DNA of 6,772 bases from Actinomycetota bacterium (GCA_016213595.1 JACRAA010000003.1:1-6772), one strand, 5' to 3'; positions 1 to 6,421 are shown, counted from the first letter of the stretch. Notes: generated by a model from the sequence alone, not told the origin. Numbers and translations: made by a program.

Positions 1-18
1 CGGCGCCGCGCGAAAGAC

Positions 19-783
19 GTGAAGCGTGGGCGACCGTCGAACGCCGACATCGCTGACGTGGTCCGCCGCTCCAAGCTCGTGACGATGCCCACGGAAGGTC
101 CGGTCGACCCCGACGGGCTCACCATGCGGCAGCGTCTCCTCCTCGAGGTCATCAAGCGGTCGATCGAGGAGAAGGGCTACCCGCCGAGCATGCGCGAGGT
201 CGCGACCATGGCAGGGCTCTCGAGCCCGTCCAGCGTTGCGCACCAGATGCACCAGCTGGAGGCCAAGGGCTACATCCGCCGCGACCCCAACCGTCCCCGT
301 GCGCTGGACATCCGCCTACCGGACGACGTGAGCTCCCGGCCGCGCGCCATCCAGCCGGACCCTGTCGCCGCAGAGGTTGACCCCACGGACATCGACGACG
401 GCCTGCCCCGCCCGGTCCACGTACCCGTCCTGGGCCGGATCGCCGCCGGCGGCCCCATTCTCGCCGAGCAGCGGGTCGAGGACGTCTTCGCGCTCCCCCG
501 CCAGCTGGTGGGAGAGGGTGACCTGTTCCTCCTGGAGGTCCGCGGCGACTCGATGGTCGACGCAGCCATCTGCGACGGGGACTACGTGGTGGTCCGTCGC
601 CAGCCCGTGGCGGAGAACGGCGACATCGTCGCTGCGCTGCTCGAGGACGAAGCCACGGTGAAGACGTTCAAGCGCACCCCGGGTCAGATCTGGCTCCTGC
701 CCCACAACGCCGCGTACCAGCCGATCGACGGCAACGACGCGACGATCCTGGGGAAAGTCGTCACCGTCCTCCGCCGACTCTAG
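19..783 (+). CDS. lexA: LexA, SOS-response transcriptional repressor (autoprotease)
   Basis: LexA represses DNA-damage genes; RecA filaments on single-stranded DNA trigger its self-cleavage. The 254-residue product has a winged-helix DNA-binding domain at about residues 34-100 (RQRLLLEVI, GYPPSMREV, SSVAHQM, then RRDPNRPRAL). A linker follows, then a peptidase S24 domain at about 133-254. The Ala143-Gly144 cleavage site is in RIAAGGP, the catalytic Ser178 is in RGDSMV, and the Lys215 general base is in ATVKTFK, so the autoprotease looks intact. The C-terminal half closely resembles mycobacterial LexA. The GTG start used here has only a weak upstream GAAAG, and the frame stays open to base 1, so the real start may lie left of the window. 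ATG at 85 would still leave the whole DNA-binding domain. The gene's own promoter and SOS box are therefore not visible. Identity is certain; the start is not. Confidence 0.97.
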   Translation: MKRGRPSNADIADVVRRSKLVTMPTEGPVDPDGLTMRQRLLLEVIKRSIEEKGYPPSMREVATMAGLSSPSSVAHQMHQLEAKGYIRRDPNRPRALDIRLPDDVSSRPRAIQPDPVAAEVDPTDIDDGLPRPVHVPVLGRIAAGGPILAEQRVEDVFALPRQLVGEGDLFLLEVRGDSMVDAAICDGDYVVVRRQPVAENGDIVAALLEDEATVKTFKRTPGQIWLLPHNAAYQPIDGNDATILGKVVTVLRRL

Positions 784-788
784 ACAAC

Positions 789-813
789 GTGTCGCGGGTG
801 GCGTAATGGGTAT
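789..813 (+). promoter_or_regulatory. Candidate sigma-B/sigma-F-type general-stress promoter
   Basis: GTGT at 789-792 and GGGTAT at 808-813 are separated by 15 bases. This fits the actinobacterial stress-sigma consensus, roughly GNNT then 14-16 bases then GGGTA(T/C). It fills the 33-bp gap between the lexA stop and the next gene. Transcription would begin around 820, between the two possible ATG starts (817 and 823), which implies a leaderless or almost leaderless message. The call rests on motif and position only. Confidence 0.45.
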
Positions 814-816
814 TGC

Positions 817-1020
817 ATGGCCATGAGCGACAACCTACGTGAACTGAGCAGCGAGCTCGGACAGGTCGAGGCAGCCATCCACGACGCGCCCCTGTACGCC
901 GATCCGAGCAACCCGGACGCCGGGTTCAGCGACCGGCTCGTGGAGCTGGTGGCACAGGAGGAGAGGGTTCTGGGCCAGATCATCGAACAGGCCCGGCAAG
1001 ACGTCTCGTCCGAGATCTAG
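817..1020 (+). CDS. Small acidic protein of unknown function (67 aa)
   Basis: I do not recognise this family. The product is 67 residues with about 14 Asp/Glu, four Arg, no Lys and no Cys, so it is strongly acidic and probably soluble. It reads as two amphipathic helical stretches (about residues 4-22 and 38-62) joined by a loop rich in Pro, Asp and Asn (about 25-36). There is no signal peptide or membrane segment. Codon use is high-GC at third positions, which supports a real gene. The first ATG is used here. A second ATG at 823 (protein starting MSDNLREL) fits better if transcription starts near 820 from the sigma-B-like promoter, because no Shine-Dalgarno sequence precedes either ATG. It lies 33 bp after lexA and about 67 bp before the SRPBCC gene on the same strand. 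A stress role is inferred only from the promoter. Confidence 0.7.
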   Translation: MAMSDNLRELSSELGQVEAAIHDAPLYADPSNPDAGFSDRLVELVAQEERVLGQIIEQARQDVSSEI

Positions 1021-1074
1021 CCCGTCCCACTGAGGGCTTGGCTTTCACATGCGCGCCGTGCACGCGCCGTACGT

Positions 1075-1080
1075 GAGGGA
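1075..1080 (+). promoter_or_regulatory. Ribosome binding site that decides the SRPBCC start
   Basis: GAGGGA lies 7 bases before ATG at 1088, an ideal spacing. The earlier in-frame ATG at 1049 has only a GAGGG 12 bases away (1032-1036). This favours the later start. Confidence 0.6.
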
Positions 1081-1087
1081 CCTGGGG

Positions 1088-1621
1088 ATGGCGACTGAAC
1101 GGATGCGGGGACCCGACGGACGGTCGGAGGATGCCTTCCGTCTGCGGGCGGTCCACGCTCGGGAACCCGGGCCGACGGTGTCCCGGGAGGTCGATGCCCC
1201 GGCAGACGTCGTCTGGTCCGTTCTCGCTGACGGCTGGACCTTCGGCGGCTGGGTCTTCGGCACCGCGCACATCCGTGACGTGGACTCCCGCTGGCCGGCG
1301 CCCTTCGCGACCCTCCACTTCTCGTTCGGTGTCTGGCCGTTCCTGCTCAGGGATGAGACCCGGGTCGAACGGTCGGTACGGAACCGGGAGCTCGTCCTCA
1401 CAGCCCGCGCATGGCCCGCCGGCTCCTCGCACGTCCACATCAGCCTCGAGGCACGGGGCCGCACGCGCTGCGTGGTCTGGCTGACCGAGGACGTCGTCTC
1501 CGGACCGGCCCGGCTCATCCCCCCGTTCCTGCGCCACCTGCTGCTCGCCCCGAAGAACCGTGAGTCCCTGAACCGCCTCGCGCTCATCGCTGAAGGGCGA
1601 GCCCACCTCGGCACTCCTTGA
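1088..1621 (+). CDS. SRPBCC (START/polyketide-cyclase-like) family protein
   Basis: This is a helix-grip-fold protein of the kind that binds a hydrophobic ligand in a deep cavity; the ligand is unknown. From ATG 1088 the product is 177 residues. The SRPBCC domain spans about 31-169. It opens with VSREVDAPADVVWSVLADGW, then FGGWVFGTAHIRDVD and WPAPFATLHFSFGVWPFLL (typical of actinobacterial members). It ends in a long C-terminal helix with PKNRESLNRLALIAE. The first 30 residues are charged and not part of the fold. There is no signal peptide or membrane helix. Starts at 1049 (190 aa) or GTG 1178 (fold only) are possible, but only 1088 has a well-spaced Shine-Dalgarno sequence. It follows the 67-aa gene and probably shares its transcript. 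It faces the DUF7218 gene across a 40-bp gap. Family assignment is firm; biological role unknown. Confidence 0.85.
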   Translation: MATERMRGPDGRSEDAFRLRAVHAREPGPTVSREVDAPADVVWSVLADGWTFGGWVFGTAHIRDVDSRWPAPFATLHFSFGVWPFLLRDETRVERSVRNRELVLTARAWPAGSSHVHISLEARGRTRCVVWLTEDVVSGPARLIPPFLRHLLLAPKNRESLNRLALIAEGRAHLGTP

Positions 1622-1636
1622 CGCCCGGGTTGTGGC

Positions 1637-1693
1637 CCTCAGCTCAGTTGTTTGCTCAAGCTCAGTGGTTCCTCAACGCGTCGATCAGCTCAG
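1637..1693. repeat. Short imperfect CTCAGCTCAG repeats at the convergent gene ends
   Basis: Three near-copies of a 10-11 bp unit occur within 57 bp: CCTCAGCTCAG (1637-1647), CTCAAGCTCAG (1655-1665) and ATCAGCTCAG (1684-1693). The second contains the stop codon of the minus-strand gene, and the third is inside its last codons. They do not form a stable hairpin, so I do not call them a terminator. Chance is possible because CAGCTC-type words also arise from coding sequence. Confidence 0.35.
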
Positions 1694-1931
1694 CCTTCGA
1701 CATGCGCGAGCGGCCCTTCACGCCGATGTCCTTGGCACGCGCCATCAGCTCCTCCTTCGTCCGCTCGTCGTAGTCCTCGGCCTTGGCACCCTTGCGCCCC
1801 ACCGCGCTCCGTGAGGTGTTGGCGGCCGCATTGGCGATCCTCGCGGACTTCTCCTTGCTGTTCCCCTCCTCGCGGAGGGCCTCGTACAGCTCCGGGTCCT
1901 TCACCGAGGGCCCTGGACCACGCTTCGGCAT
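1662..1931 (-). CDS. DUF7218 / Rho termination factor N-domain-like small protein
   Basis: The product is 89 residues, basic, and probably nucleic-acid binding. The N-terminal half (about 1-48) has the conserved block GPSVKDPELYEALREEGNSK, then EKSARIANAAANTSRS and GRKGAK. The C-terminal half (about 56-88) is a Rho-N/SAP-like helix pair, ERTKEELMARAKDIGVKGRS then MSKAELIDALRNH. Such domains usually contact DNA or RNA; members of this family are small actinobacterial proteins with no settled function. The ATG at 1931 has a strong purine-rich Shine-Dalgarno stretch (GAGGTGAGGAG) about 6 bases upstream. It begins 55 bp after the dinG-like stop on the same strand, so it may be the last gene of that transcript or have its own promoter. 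Family call is strong; function is inference. Confidence 0.88.
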   Translation of the reverse strand: MPKRGPGPSVKDPELYEALREEGNSKEKSARIANAAANTSRSAVGRKGAKAEDYDERTKEELMARAKDIGVKGRSRMSKAELIDALRNH

Positions 1932-1986
1932 CGCTGCTCCTCACCTCGTCGAACCGATCTGCCCCAGTACCCGCGGGCGCCAGGAG

Positions 1987-4044
1987 CTACTCCCCCGAAG
2001 CGGCGGCCCCGGCCCCTGAGGCGACGGGCGTCCCGTTCTCGCGGAGCCGTCGCAACGCGCCGAGAGCAAGGTCGGCGTCGGTCGTCGTCCAGAACGGTGG
2101 GATGGAGGCCCGCAGGAACGACCCGTACCGGGCAGTCATCAGCCTCGGGTCGAGGATCGCGACGACACCCCGGTCGCTGAGCCGGCGCACCAGCCGGCCG
2201 CTCCCCTGGGCCAGCAGCAGTCCCGCGTGCGTGGCCGCGACCTGCATGAAGCCGTTGCCGCCCGACGCGGTCACGGCGTCCTGGCGTGCCACGACCAGCG
2301 GCTCATCGGGCCGAGGGAACGGGATCTTGTCGATGAGGACGAGCTGGCAGGTCTCCCCGGGCACGTCGACGCCCTGCCACAGGGAGAGCGTGCCGAACAG
2401 CGACGTCTCCGGCTCCTCGATGAAGCGGCGTGTCAGCTCGGGAAGCTGCGCGTCGCCCTGGCACAGCACGGTGAGGTCGGGCAGCGCGGTACGGACGTGA
2501 GAGGCCGCGGCCGTGGCGTTCCGGTGCGAGGCGAACAGGCCGAGGGTACGGCCACCGGCCGCACGCACCAGCTCGACGATCTCGGACAGCGCCGCCTCTC
2601 CCAGACCTTCCCGGCTCGGTGGTGGCAACCGGGTCGCGACGTACAGGATCCCTTGCCGGGAGTACTCGAACGGGGATCCGACGTCCACTCCGTGCCAGGT
2701 CGGCGCCGGACGCCCCTCGGACCTGGAGGACGCCGTCAGGCCGAGTTGCCGCGCGACGGGGTCGAACCCACCCCCGATGGTCAGCGTCGCGGACGTGAAC
2801 ACGGCCGTGACGTCGGGAAGGATGCTCTCGCGCACCAGTCCGGACACGTTGAGGGGGGCGACGACGACCCAGCGGCCGGCGCGCTCCCTCTCAGCCACCC
2901 AGACCACGTCGTGCTCGTCGAGCGCTGCCATGCGCTCGGCGACGTCGTACACCTCCTGGACCGCGGCCTGCGCCTGGATCCGGGGCGCGTCCAGGGCCTT
3001 CGTCGCGGTCGCCTTGAAGTCGGACAAGGCGGCGCGGGCCACCTGGCGTACCTGCGCCAGCGCCATGGCCGCCGTCGAGCCCTGGTCCGTGACCCGGCCG
3101 GGGTCGGCGAGCTCGAGGGCAGTTCTCAGCGCCTCGCCGGCCTCCAGCAGGTCGGCCGCCACCCCGTCGGTCAGCCAGGGCAGCGCCCGCCGTGCCACAC
3201 GCTCGACCTGCTGCCCGCTGAGCTCCTGGGACGCCGCTCCGGTGACCCGCGCGACGAGCTCGTGGGCTTCGTCCACGACGAGCAGGTCGTGCTCGGGCAG
3301 CGCCGTCCCGCCGTGGAGCGCGTCGATCGCGAGCAAGGCATGGTTGGTGACGACGAGGTCCGCCTCGCGGGCTCGGTCGCGGGACTGCTCGACGAAGCAC
3401 TCCATCCCGTACGGACAGCTTGTCGCACCCAGGCACTCCCGCACCGGCACGGAGACCTGCGCCCACCCCGCCGGGGTGTGGCTCGGCGCGTCGTCCCGGT
3501 CGGCCAGGCCGCCCGACTCCGCCTGGCCCTCCGCCCACTCCCGCAGGGCGAGCACCTCAGCCCCGAGGACGGAGTCGGGTGCGGCATCGGCGGCCCGAAG
3601 CGCCGTCACGAGCTCGCCGCCGGCGATCAGACCGGGCTGCTGGTCCTCGACCACACCGTCGCGAACCCTGTGCAGACAGGCGTAGTTCGACCGACCCTTC
3701 AGCAGGGCGGCGGTGGGACGGCGGCCAGTGATCGCCTCGACCGCGTCGATCACGACAGGCACGTCCTTCGTGGCGAGCTGCGTCTGGAGCGCCAGTGTCG
3801 CCGTGGCCACGACGACCCGCGATCCGGGTGAGTTGAGGACGTGCGACAAGGCCGGGGCCAGGTAGCCGAGAGACTTGCCCGTGCCCGTGCCGGCCTGGAC
3901 GAGCACATGCTCCCCCGACTCGAACGCCTGGGTGACCTCGCGGCACATCGCGACCTGGCCCTCGCGCGCGCTGCCACCGATCGACGCCACGGCGGCATCC
4001 AGGATGCTCAGCGGGTCGATGAGAGGGGAGGGCTCGGCTGCCAC
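1987..4044 (-). CDS. dinG: DinG/XPD-type Fe-S ATP-dependent DNA helicase
   Basis: This is a superfamily 2 helicase of the DinG/XPD group, which unwinds DNA 5' to 3' and resolves structures such as R-loops or stalled forks. The 685-residue product has Walker A AGTGTGKS at 51-58, preceded by REGQ as the Q-motif-like segment. The DEAH box (VVDEAHEL) is at 258-261. FTSATL is at 416-421, and LWQGVDVPG is at about 555-563. Motif VI QGSGRLVR is at 613-620 with the arginine-finger residues. Four cysteines suited to a 4Fe-4S cluster are present at C123, C204, C210 and C216, with spacing similar to Escherichia coli DinG. All core motifs are intact and the length is normal. The start is a GTG with no Shine-Dalgarno gap; a -10 element six bases upstream suggests leaderless translation. 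It lies downstream of hflX after 60 bp. Family is firm; orthology to E. coli dinG is less certain than the domain call. Confidence 0.95.
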   Translation of the reverse strand: MAAEPSPLIDPLSILDAAVASIGGSAREGQVAMCREVTQAFESGEHVLVQAGTGTGKSLGYLAPALSHVLNSPGSRVVVATATLALQTQLATKDVPVVIDAVEAITGRRPTAALLKGRSNYACLHRVRDGVVEDQQPGLIAGGELVTALRAADAAPDSVLGAEVLALREWAEGQAESGGLADRDDAPSHTPAGWAQVSVPVRECLGATSCPYGMECFVEQSRDRAREADLVVTNHALLAIDALHGGTALPEHDLLVVDEAHELVARVTGAASQELSGQQVERVARRALPWLTDGVAADLLEAGEALRTALELADPGRVTDQGSTAAMALAQVRQVARAALSDFKATATKALDAPRIQAQAAVQEVYDVAERMAALDEHDVVWVAERERAGRWVVVAPLNVSGLVRESILPDVTAVFTSATLTIGGGFDPVARQLGLTASSRSEGRPAPTWHGVDVGSPFEYSRQGILYVATRLPPPSREGLGEAALSEIVELVRAAGGRTLGLFASHRNATAAASHVRTALPDLTVLCQGDAQLPELTRRFIEEPETSLFGTLSLWQGVDVPGETCQLVLIDKIPFPRPDEPLVVARQDAVTASGGNGFMQVAATHAGLLLAQGSGRLVRRLSDRGVVAILDPRLMTARYGSFLRASIPPFWTTTDADLALGALRRLRENGTPVASGAGAAASGE

Positions 4045-4074
4045 CCTGTCACGCTACCTGACACCAGTGACAGG
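4045..4074 (-). promoter_or_regulatory. Candidate leaderless dinG promoter inside an inverted repeat
   Basis: Read on the minus strand, TAGCGT (4056-4051) matches the actinobacterial -10 pattern TANNNT. It is followed by six bases and then the GTG start at 4044, the spacing expected when transcription begins at the first base of the start codon. No good -35 is seen. The same stretch is bounded by a perfect 8-bp inverted repeat, CCTGTCAC (4045-4052) and GTGACAGG (4067-4074), with 14 bases between. One arm sits between the -10 and the start, the other upstream, as expected for an operator. It lacks the CGAAC...GTTCG form of an actinobacterial LexA box. Confidence 0.45.
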
Positions 4075-4091
4075 ACCGGACGGCCGCTCAG

Positions 4092-4113
4092 GGCCTGGCC
4101 GGCCTCAGGCCGG
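4092..4113 (-). terminator. GC-rich hairpin at the hflX stop codon, possible terminator without a U tail
   Basis: CCGGCC (4099-4104) and GGCCGG (4108-4113) pair perfectly around a 3-base loop that is exactly the hflX stop codon (TGA on the minus strand). A competing 6-bp stem uses GGCCTG (4092-4097) and CAGGCC (4106-4111) with an 8-base loop; both cannot form at once. No T-run follows in the direction of transcription, so it is at most a U-less terminator or an RNA-stabilising structure. Confidence 0.35.
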
Positions 4114-5523
4114 GAAGCCCCCCAGCTCCCCCGCCAGGTCGCTGTGGACCCGGGCGACGACCAGCGTCCCCTGAGCCGTGTGCTCGGAGGTCACCAGCTC
4201 ACCCTCGCGGTGGATCCGGTCGATGAGGTCCCCCCGCGCGTACGGGACGAGCGCCGTGACCTCTGTTCCTGGCGTCGGCAGCCGCTGCTCGATGACGGCC
4301 CGCACCTCGTCGAGGCCCTCACCGGTCCACGCCGACGCGAACACCGCGCCGGGGAAGCGCGTCCGCAGCGCCTGCAGCGTCCCCTCGTCGGCGTGGTCGA
4401 CCTTGTTGACGACCAGCTGTTCGGCCACGTCGCCCGCCCCGATGTCCGTCAGCACCTCGCGAACAGCCGCCACCTGTCCGAAGGGGTCCGGGTCGGACGC
4501 GTCCACCACGTGGAGGAGGAGGTCCGCCTCGACCGACTCCTCCAGCGTCGAGCGGAAGGCCTCGACGAGGTCGTGCGGCAGGTGCCGTACGAACCCGACG
4601 GTGTCGGTGAGCGTGTACGTACGTCCGTCGGTCGTCTGCGCGCGGCGCGTGGTCGGATCCAGCGTGGCGAACAGCGCATCCTCCACGAGCACGCCCGCAC
4701 CGGTGAGGCGGTTGAGCAGCGAGGACTTCCCCGCGTTGGTGTAGCCCACGATCGCGACGCTCGGCACCTGGTGGCGACGCCGTTCCTGGCGCTGGACCTG
4801 CCGCGTGCTGTCGAGGTCGCGAAGCTGCTGACGGAGTCGGGAGATGCGGGTACGGATGCGCCGTCGGTCGGTCTCGATCTTGGTCTCACCGGGTCCACGG
4901 CCACCGATCCCGACGCCACCTGCTGCACGGCCACCGGTCTGCCGGGACAGGTTGCCGCCCCAGCCGCGGAGCCGCTGTCGCAGGTACTGCAGCTGGGCCA
5001 GCTCCACCTGGGCCTTGCCCTCGGCGCTCTTGGCGTGGGACGCGAAGATGTCGAGGATCAACGCGGTCCGGTCGACGACCTTGACCCGGATGCGGTCCTC
5101 GAGGTTTCGCAGCTGGGCGGGGCTCAGCTCGCCGTCGCAGATCACGGTGTCGGCGCCCGTCCTCACCACGACGTCCCGCACCTCGTCGACCTTGCCGCGC
5201 CCGATGTACGTGGCGGGGTCGGGCCTCTCGCGACGCTGGTACAGCGCGTCGAGCACCTCGGAGCCCGCGGTCTCCGCCAGCTGCCGAAGCTCGCTCAGCG
5301 AGTTGACCGCGTCCTCCTCGCCCCCGGTTGTCCAGACACCCACGAGAACGACGCGCTCGAGGCGGAGCTGTCGGTACTCGACCTCGGTGACGTCCGCCAG
5401 CTCTGTACGGAGCGCCTGGACCCGTCGCAGGGAGAGCCGAGCGGCGAGATCGGCCTGGTCGCCGTCGTACGCCTCCGGGTCGGGAAGGCGTGGATCGGTC
5501 TGGTCGTCGGGATATGCAGTCAT
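4105..5523 (-). CDS. hflX: HflX, ribosome-splitting GTPase
   Basis: HflX is a TRAFAC-class GTPase that binds the 50S subunit and splits or rescues stalled ribosomes, especially in heat or antibiotic stress. From ATG 5523 the product is 472 residues. The N-terminal HflX domain is at about 50-215, with YIGRGKVDEV (106-115) and the glycine-rich GIGGRGPGE (205-213). A helical arm rich in Arg and Gln follows (about 218-250). The G domain has G1 GYTNAGKSS (260-268), the G2 region FATLDPTTR (285-293), G3 DTVGF (307-311), G4 NKVD (373-376) and G5-like SAWTGEG (397-403). All nucleotide-binding motifs are intact. ATG 5523 has AGGGTGG six bases upstream (5536-5530); a GTG at 5541 would add six residues but has no Shine-Dalgarno. 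It sits 48 bp after dapF, same strand, probably cotranscribed. The first 30 residues are acidic and not conserved in type. Confidence 0.97.
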   Translation of the reverse strand: MTAYPDDQTDPRLPDPEAYDGDQADLAARLSLRRVQALRTELADVTEVEYRQLRLERVVLVGVWTTGGEEDAVNSLSELRQLAETAGSEVLDALYQRRERPDPATYIGRGKVDEVRDVVVRTGADTVICDGELSPAQLRNLEDRIRVKVVDRTALILDIFASHAKSAEGKAQVELAQLQYLRQRLRGWGGNLSRQTGGRAAGGVGIGGRGPGETKIETDRRRIRTRISRLRQQLRDLDSTRQVQRQERRRHQVPSVAIVGYTNAGKSSLLNRLTGAGVLVEDALFATLDPTTRRAQTTDGRTYTLTDTVGFVRHLPHDLVEAFRSTLEESVEADLLLHVVDASDPDPFGQVAAVREVLTDIGAGDVAEQLVVNKVDHADEGTLQALRTRFPGAVFASAWTGEGLDEVRAVIEQRLPTPGTEVTALVPYARGDLIDRIHREGELVTSEHTAQGTLVVARVHSDLAGELGGFPA

Positions 5524-5571
5524 CGACACCCACCCTGCCACGCGCGAACAGTCTGGACCACTGAAATTGCG

Positions 5572-6396
5572 TCAGGAGAGCTGGTCGGGCACCTGGACCT
5601 CGCCGCGCGCGAGGATGACGGCCTGTCCGGTGAGGGTGGCGGAGCCGTCCTCGTCGAAGGAGACGTCGACGCTGCCCCCGGGGAGGTCCACCCGTACAGT
5701 GCCCGGCCCCTCGCCGTTCACGACCCGTGCCACGGCCACCGCGCCGGTACCGCAGGCCTCCGTCTCGCCGACGCCCCGCTCGAGCACGCGCATCACGGCG
5801 TGTCCCGGCTCCGGCACGTGCACGAGCTCGAAGTTCACTCCGGACGGGAAGACGTCCGCGTCCGCGACGAAGGAGTCCCGCAGCTCGGCCCGGTCGACCT
5901 CCTGCTGCGTCGCCACGCAGGCCACCAGGTGCGGGTTCCCGACGTCCACCGCGACGCCGTCGTACGTGACGGCGCCGAGGCGTCCCGAGGTCGTCGGCCC
6001 GGTCGTGACCGTGCCCATGCCGACGGTGACCCGCCCGTCCTCACCGAGTTGCGCCCACCGCAGGCCCGCCCGGGTGGCGATCAAGGTCTGGGCCTCGTCC
6101 GTGAGCCCCTCCTCCGCCAGGTAGCGAGCGAACACCCGGAGGCCGTTGCCGCACATCTCCGCAATGGAGCCGTCGGCGTTGCGGTAGTCCATGAACCAGA
6201 GGTCGGGATCGAACCCCGATCCCTCGACCGCCCCGGCCTTCACGACACGCAGCACGCCGTCCGCACCGATGCCCGAGCGCCGGTCACAGAGGTAGGCGAC
6301 CCGGGCCGGGGTCAGGTCCAGGGTCCCGTCGAGGTCGGGGAGGATGACGAAGTCGTTGCGGGTGCCGTGCCCTTTGGCGAACGACCAGGTCTCCAT
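5572..6396 (-). CDS. dapF: Diaminopimelate epimerase
   Basis: DapF converts LL-2,6-diaminopimelate to the meso form, the direct precursor of lysine and of the peptidoglycan cross-linking residue. It is a cofactor-independent cytosolic enzyme. From ATG 6396 the product is 274 residues, the usual length. KGHGTRNDF is at 8-16, DRRSGIGADGV at 38-48, and YRNADGSIAEMCGNG at 71-85 with catalytic Cys82. GNPHLV is at 153-158, NFE at 188-190, and LERGVGETEACGTGAVA at 205-221 with catalytic Cys215 and substrate-binding Glu206-Arg207. Both catalytic cysteines and the substrate-binding loops are present. Start choice is not clean. ATG 6396 matches family length and has a modest GGTGGA 8 bases upstream. 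The best Shine-Dalgarno in the gap (AGGAGGAGG, 6436-6444) instead points to TTG 6426, which would add 10 residues. It follows miaA by about 60 bp and precedes hflX. Confidence 0.96.
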   Translation of the reverse strand: METWSFAKGHGTRNDFVILPDLDGTLDLTPARVAYLCDRRSGIGADGVLRVVKAGAVEGSGFDPDLWFMDYRNADGSIAEMCGNGLRVFARYLAEEGLTDEAQTLIATRAGLRWAQLGEDGRVTVGMGTVTTGPTTSGRLGAVTYDGVAVDVGNPHLVACVATQQEVDRAELRDSFVADADVFPSGVNFELVHVPEPGHAVMRVLERGVGETEACGTGAVAVARVVNGEGPGTVRVDLPGGSVDVSFDEDGSATLTGQAVILARGEVQVPDQLS

Positions 6397-6421
6397 GGCG
6401 ACCAGTCCACCGCACATCACG

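Noticed and set aside
980..1606. Minus-strand open frames opposite the SRPBCC gene
   Set aside because: The plus strand encodes a recognisable SRPBCC domain over the same bases; the minus frames show only low-complexity Arg/Ser/Pro sequence.
1956..1972. TCGAACC near the DUF7218 start as half of a LexA box
   Set aside because: No matching GTTCG half follows at the right spacing, here or elsewhere in the intergenic regions of the window.
1970..1977. CCCGCGGG palindrome
   Set aside because: Eight-base GC palindromes are expected by chance at this base composition, and it has no T-run or conserved placement.
1955..1980. GGGTAC on the minus strand ahead of the DUF7218 gene as a stress-sigma -10
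   Set aside because: No GTTT- or GNNT-like -35 stands at a suitable distance in good form; the hexamer alone is too common in GC-rich DNA.
2227..3831. Long plus-strand open frame (534 codons) antisense to the helicase
   Set aside because: It mirrors the codon structure of the intact helicase on the other strand, as expected in high-GC DNA. Its translation is Arg/Gly/Pro-rich with no recognisable domain.
4615..4626. TACGTACGT run in hflX
   Set aside because: It lies in coding sequence (residues around RTYTLTD) and is fully explained by codon choice.
4844..6124. Long plus-strand open frame (426 codons) across hflX and dapF
   Set aside because: It runs through two intact conserved genes on the opposite strand and is Ser/Arg/Thr-rich, typical of a shadow frame.
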